Positions 6,346 to 6,551 of a stretch of DNA of 6,551 bases are shown one piece after another. The notes below the pieces were generated by a model, which did no database searches, was not told the DNA's origin, and saw only the letters and a list, made by a program, of their open reading frames with translations. Position numbers and translations under genes: made by a program. Source of the stretch: Clostridia bacterium. GTDB taxonomy: Bacteria > Bacillota > Clostridia > Oscillospirales > UBA644. The number at the start of each line of letters is the position of its first letter. The first letter of the stretch is position 1. The stretch lies in NCBI GenBank assembly GCA_014872655.1, contig WHHJ01000077.1, positions 1 to 6,551 of the forward strand, given 5' to 3'.

Positions 6346-6551
6346 TATATTCATCCACAACCTTTAGAATAATTTATTATCAGTTTATAAAATCAACTCT
6401 ATATATTAAGTAATAAGACGAAGATAGGAACCCACTTCAAAAAGACTATCATCAACTTTATTCACATTGTCAGCATATTAAAATTCCGATTCCTATTATA
6501 AATATCAAATGCAGAAAAAAATATCTTTATCACAATTGCAAAAAATTTTTA
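6346..6551. other. AT-rich region upstream of the xpt promoter, no supportable gene
   Basis: Neither strand has an open reading frame with a convincing start. On the minus strand a TATAAT (6490-6485) lacks a matching -35 box, and CTGACA (6473-6468) with GATAGT (6450-6445) at 17-base spacing is only a weak promoter candidate. No conserved riboswitch core or RNA gene was recognised. Confidence 0.55.

Noticed and set aside
6421..6495. ATAGGAA and TTCCTAT forming a distant inverted repeat
   Set aside because: Seven matching bases about 60 bases apart in AT-rich DNA are within chance expectation, and no mobile-element structure surrounds them.
6197..6551. Guanine (purine) riboswitch upstream of xpt
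   Set aside because: I looked for the conserved junction and loop sequences on the minus strand and found none, so no such feature is called. A diverged variant would need a covariance-model search.

Overview
The window looks like chromosomal DNA of a low-GC Gram-positive bacterium (Bacillota). The reasons are AT-rich intergenic DNA, strong AGGAGG-type ribosome binding sites, Rho-independent terminators, a lipoprotein substrate-binding protein, and an Xpt protein that resembles the Bacillus form along its whole length. A finer taxonomic placement cannot be supported from the sequence alone.

All five genes lie on the minus strand, so the window is read from right to left. First is xpt (xanthine phosphoribosyltransferase, 6196-5615), preceded by a good sigma-A promoter and a short leader that ends in a terminator-like hairpin. 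Next is a complete nucleoside-type ABC importer of the BMP/Nup class: the binding lipoprotein (5522-4284), a double-domain ATPase (4140-2548), and two permeases (2515-1322 and 1322-324). The last two genes overlap by one base. A strong terminator (233-263) closes the cluster. The gene order (binding protein, ATPase, permease, permease) matches the Bacillus subtilis nupNOPQ (yufNOPQ) guanosine importer.

The likely job of the cluster is purine salvage. The importer brings a purine nucleoside (or a related compound) into the cell, and Xpt converts the xanthine derived from it to XMP. The enzyme that would release the base from the nucleoside is not encoded here.

The most interesting parts are the control regions. 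The xpt leader has a promoter, an AU-rich stem-loop and an intrinsic terminator abutting the ribosome binding site, but none of the conserved core of the purine riboswitch. The importer has its own extended -10 promoter with a 19-bp inverted-repeat operator candidate over the predicted start site. A GC-only hairpin core separates the binding-protein gene from the ATPase gene. The outer flanks (about 1-232 and 6346-6551) hold no supportable gene. The left flank has a possible promoter for a gene beyond the edge. No mobile element, CRISPR array, tRNA or rRNA is visible, and the protein content is ordinary.
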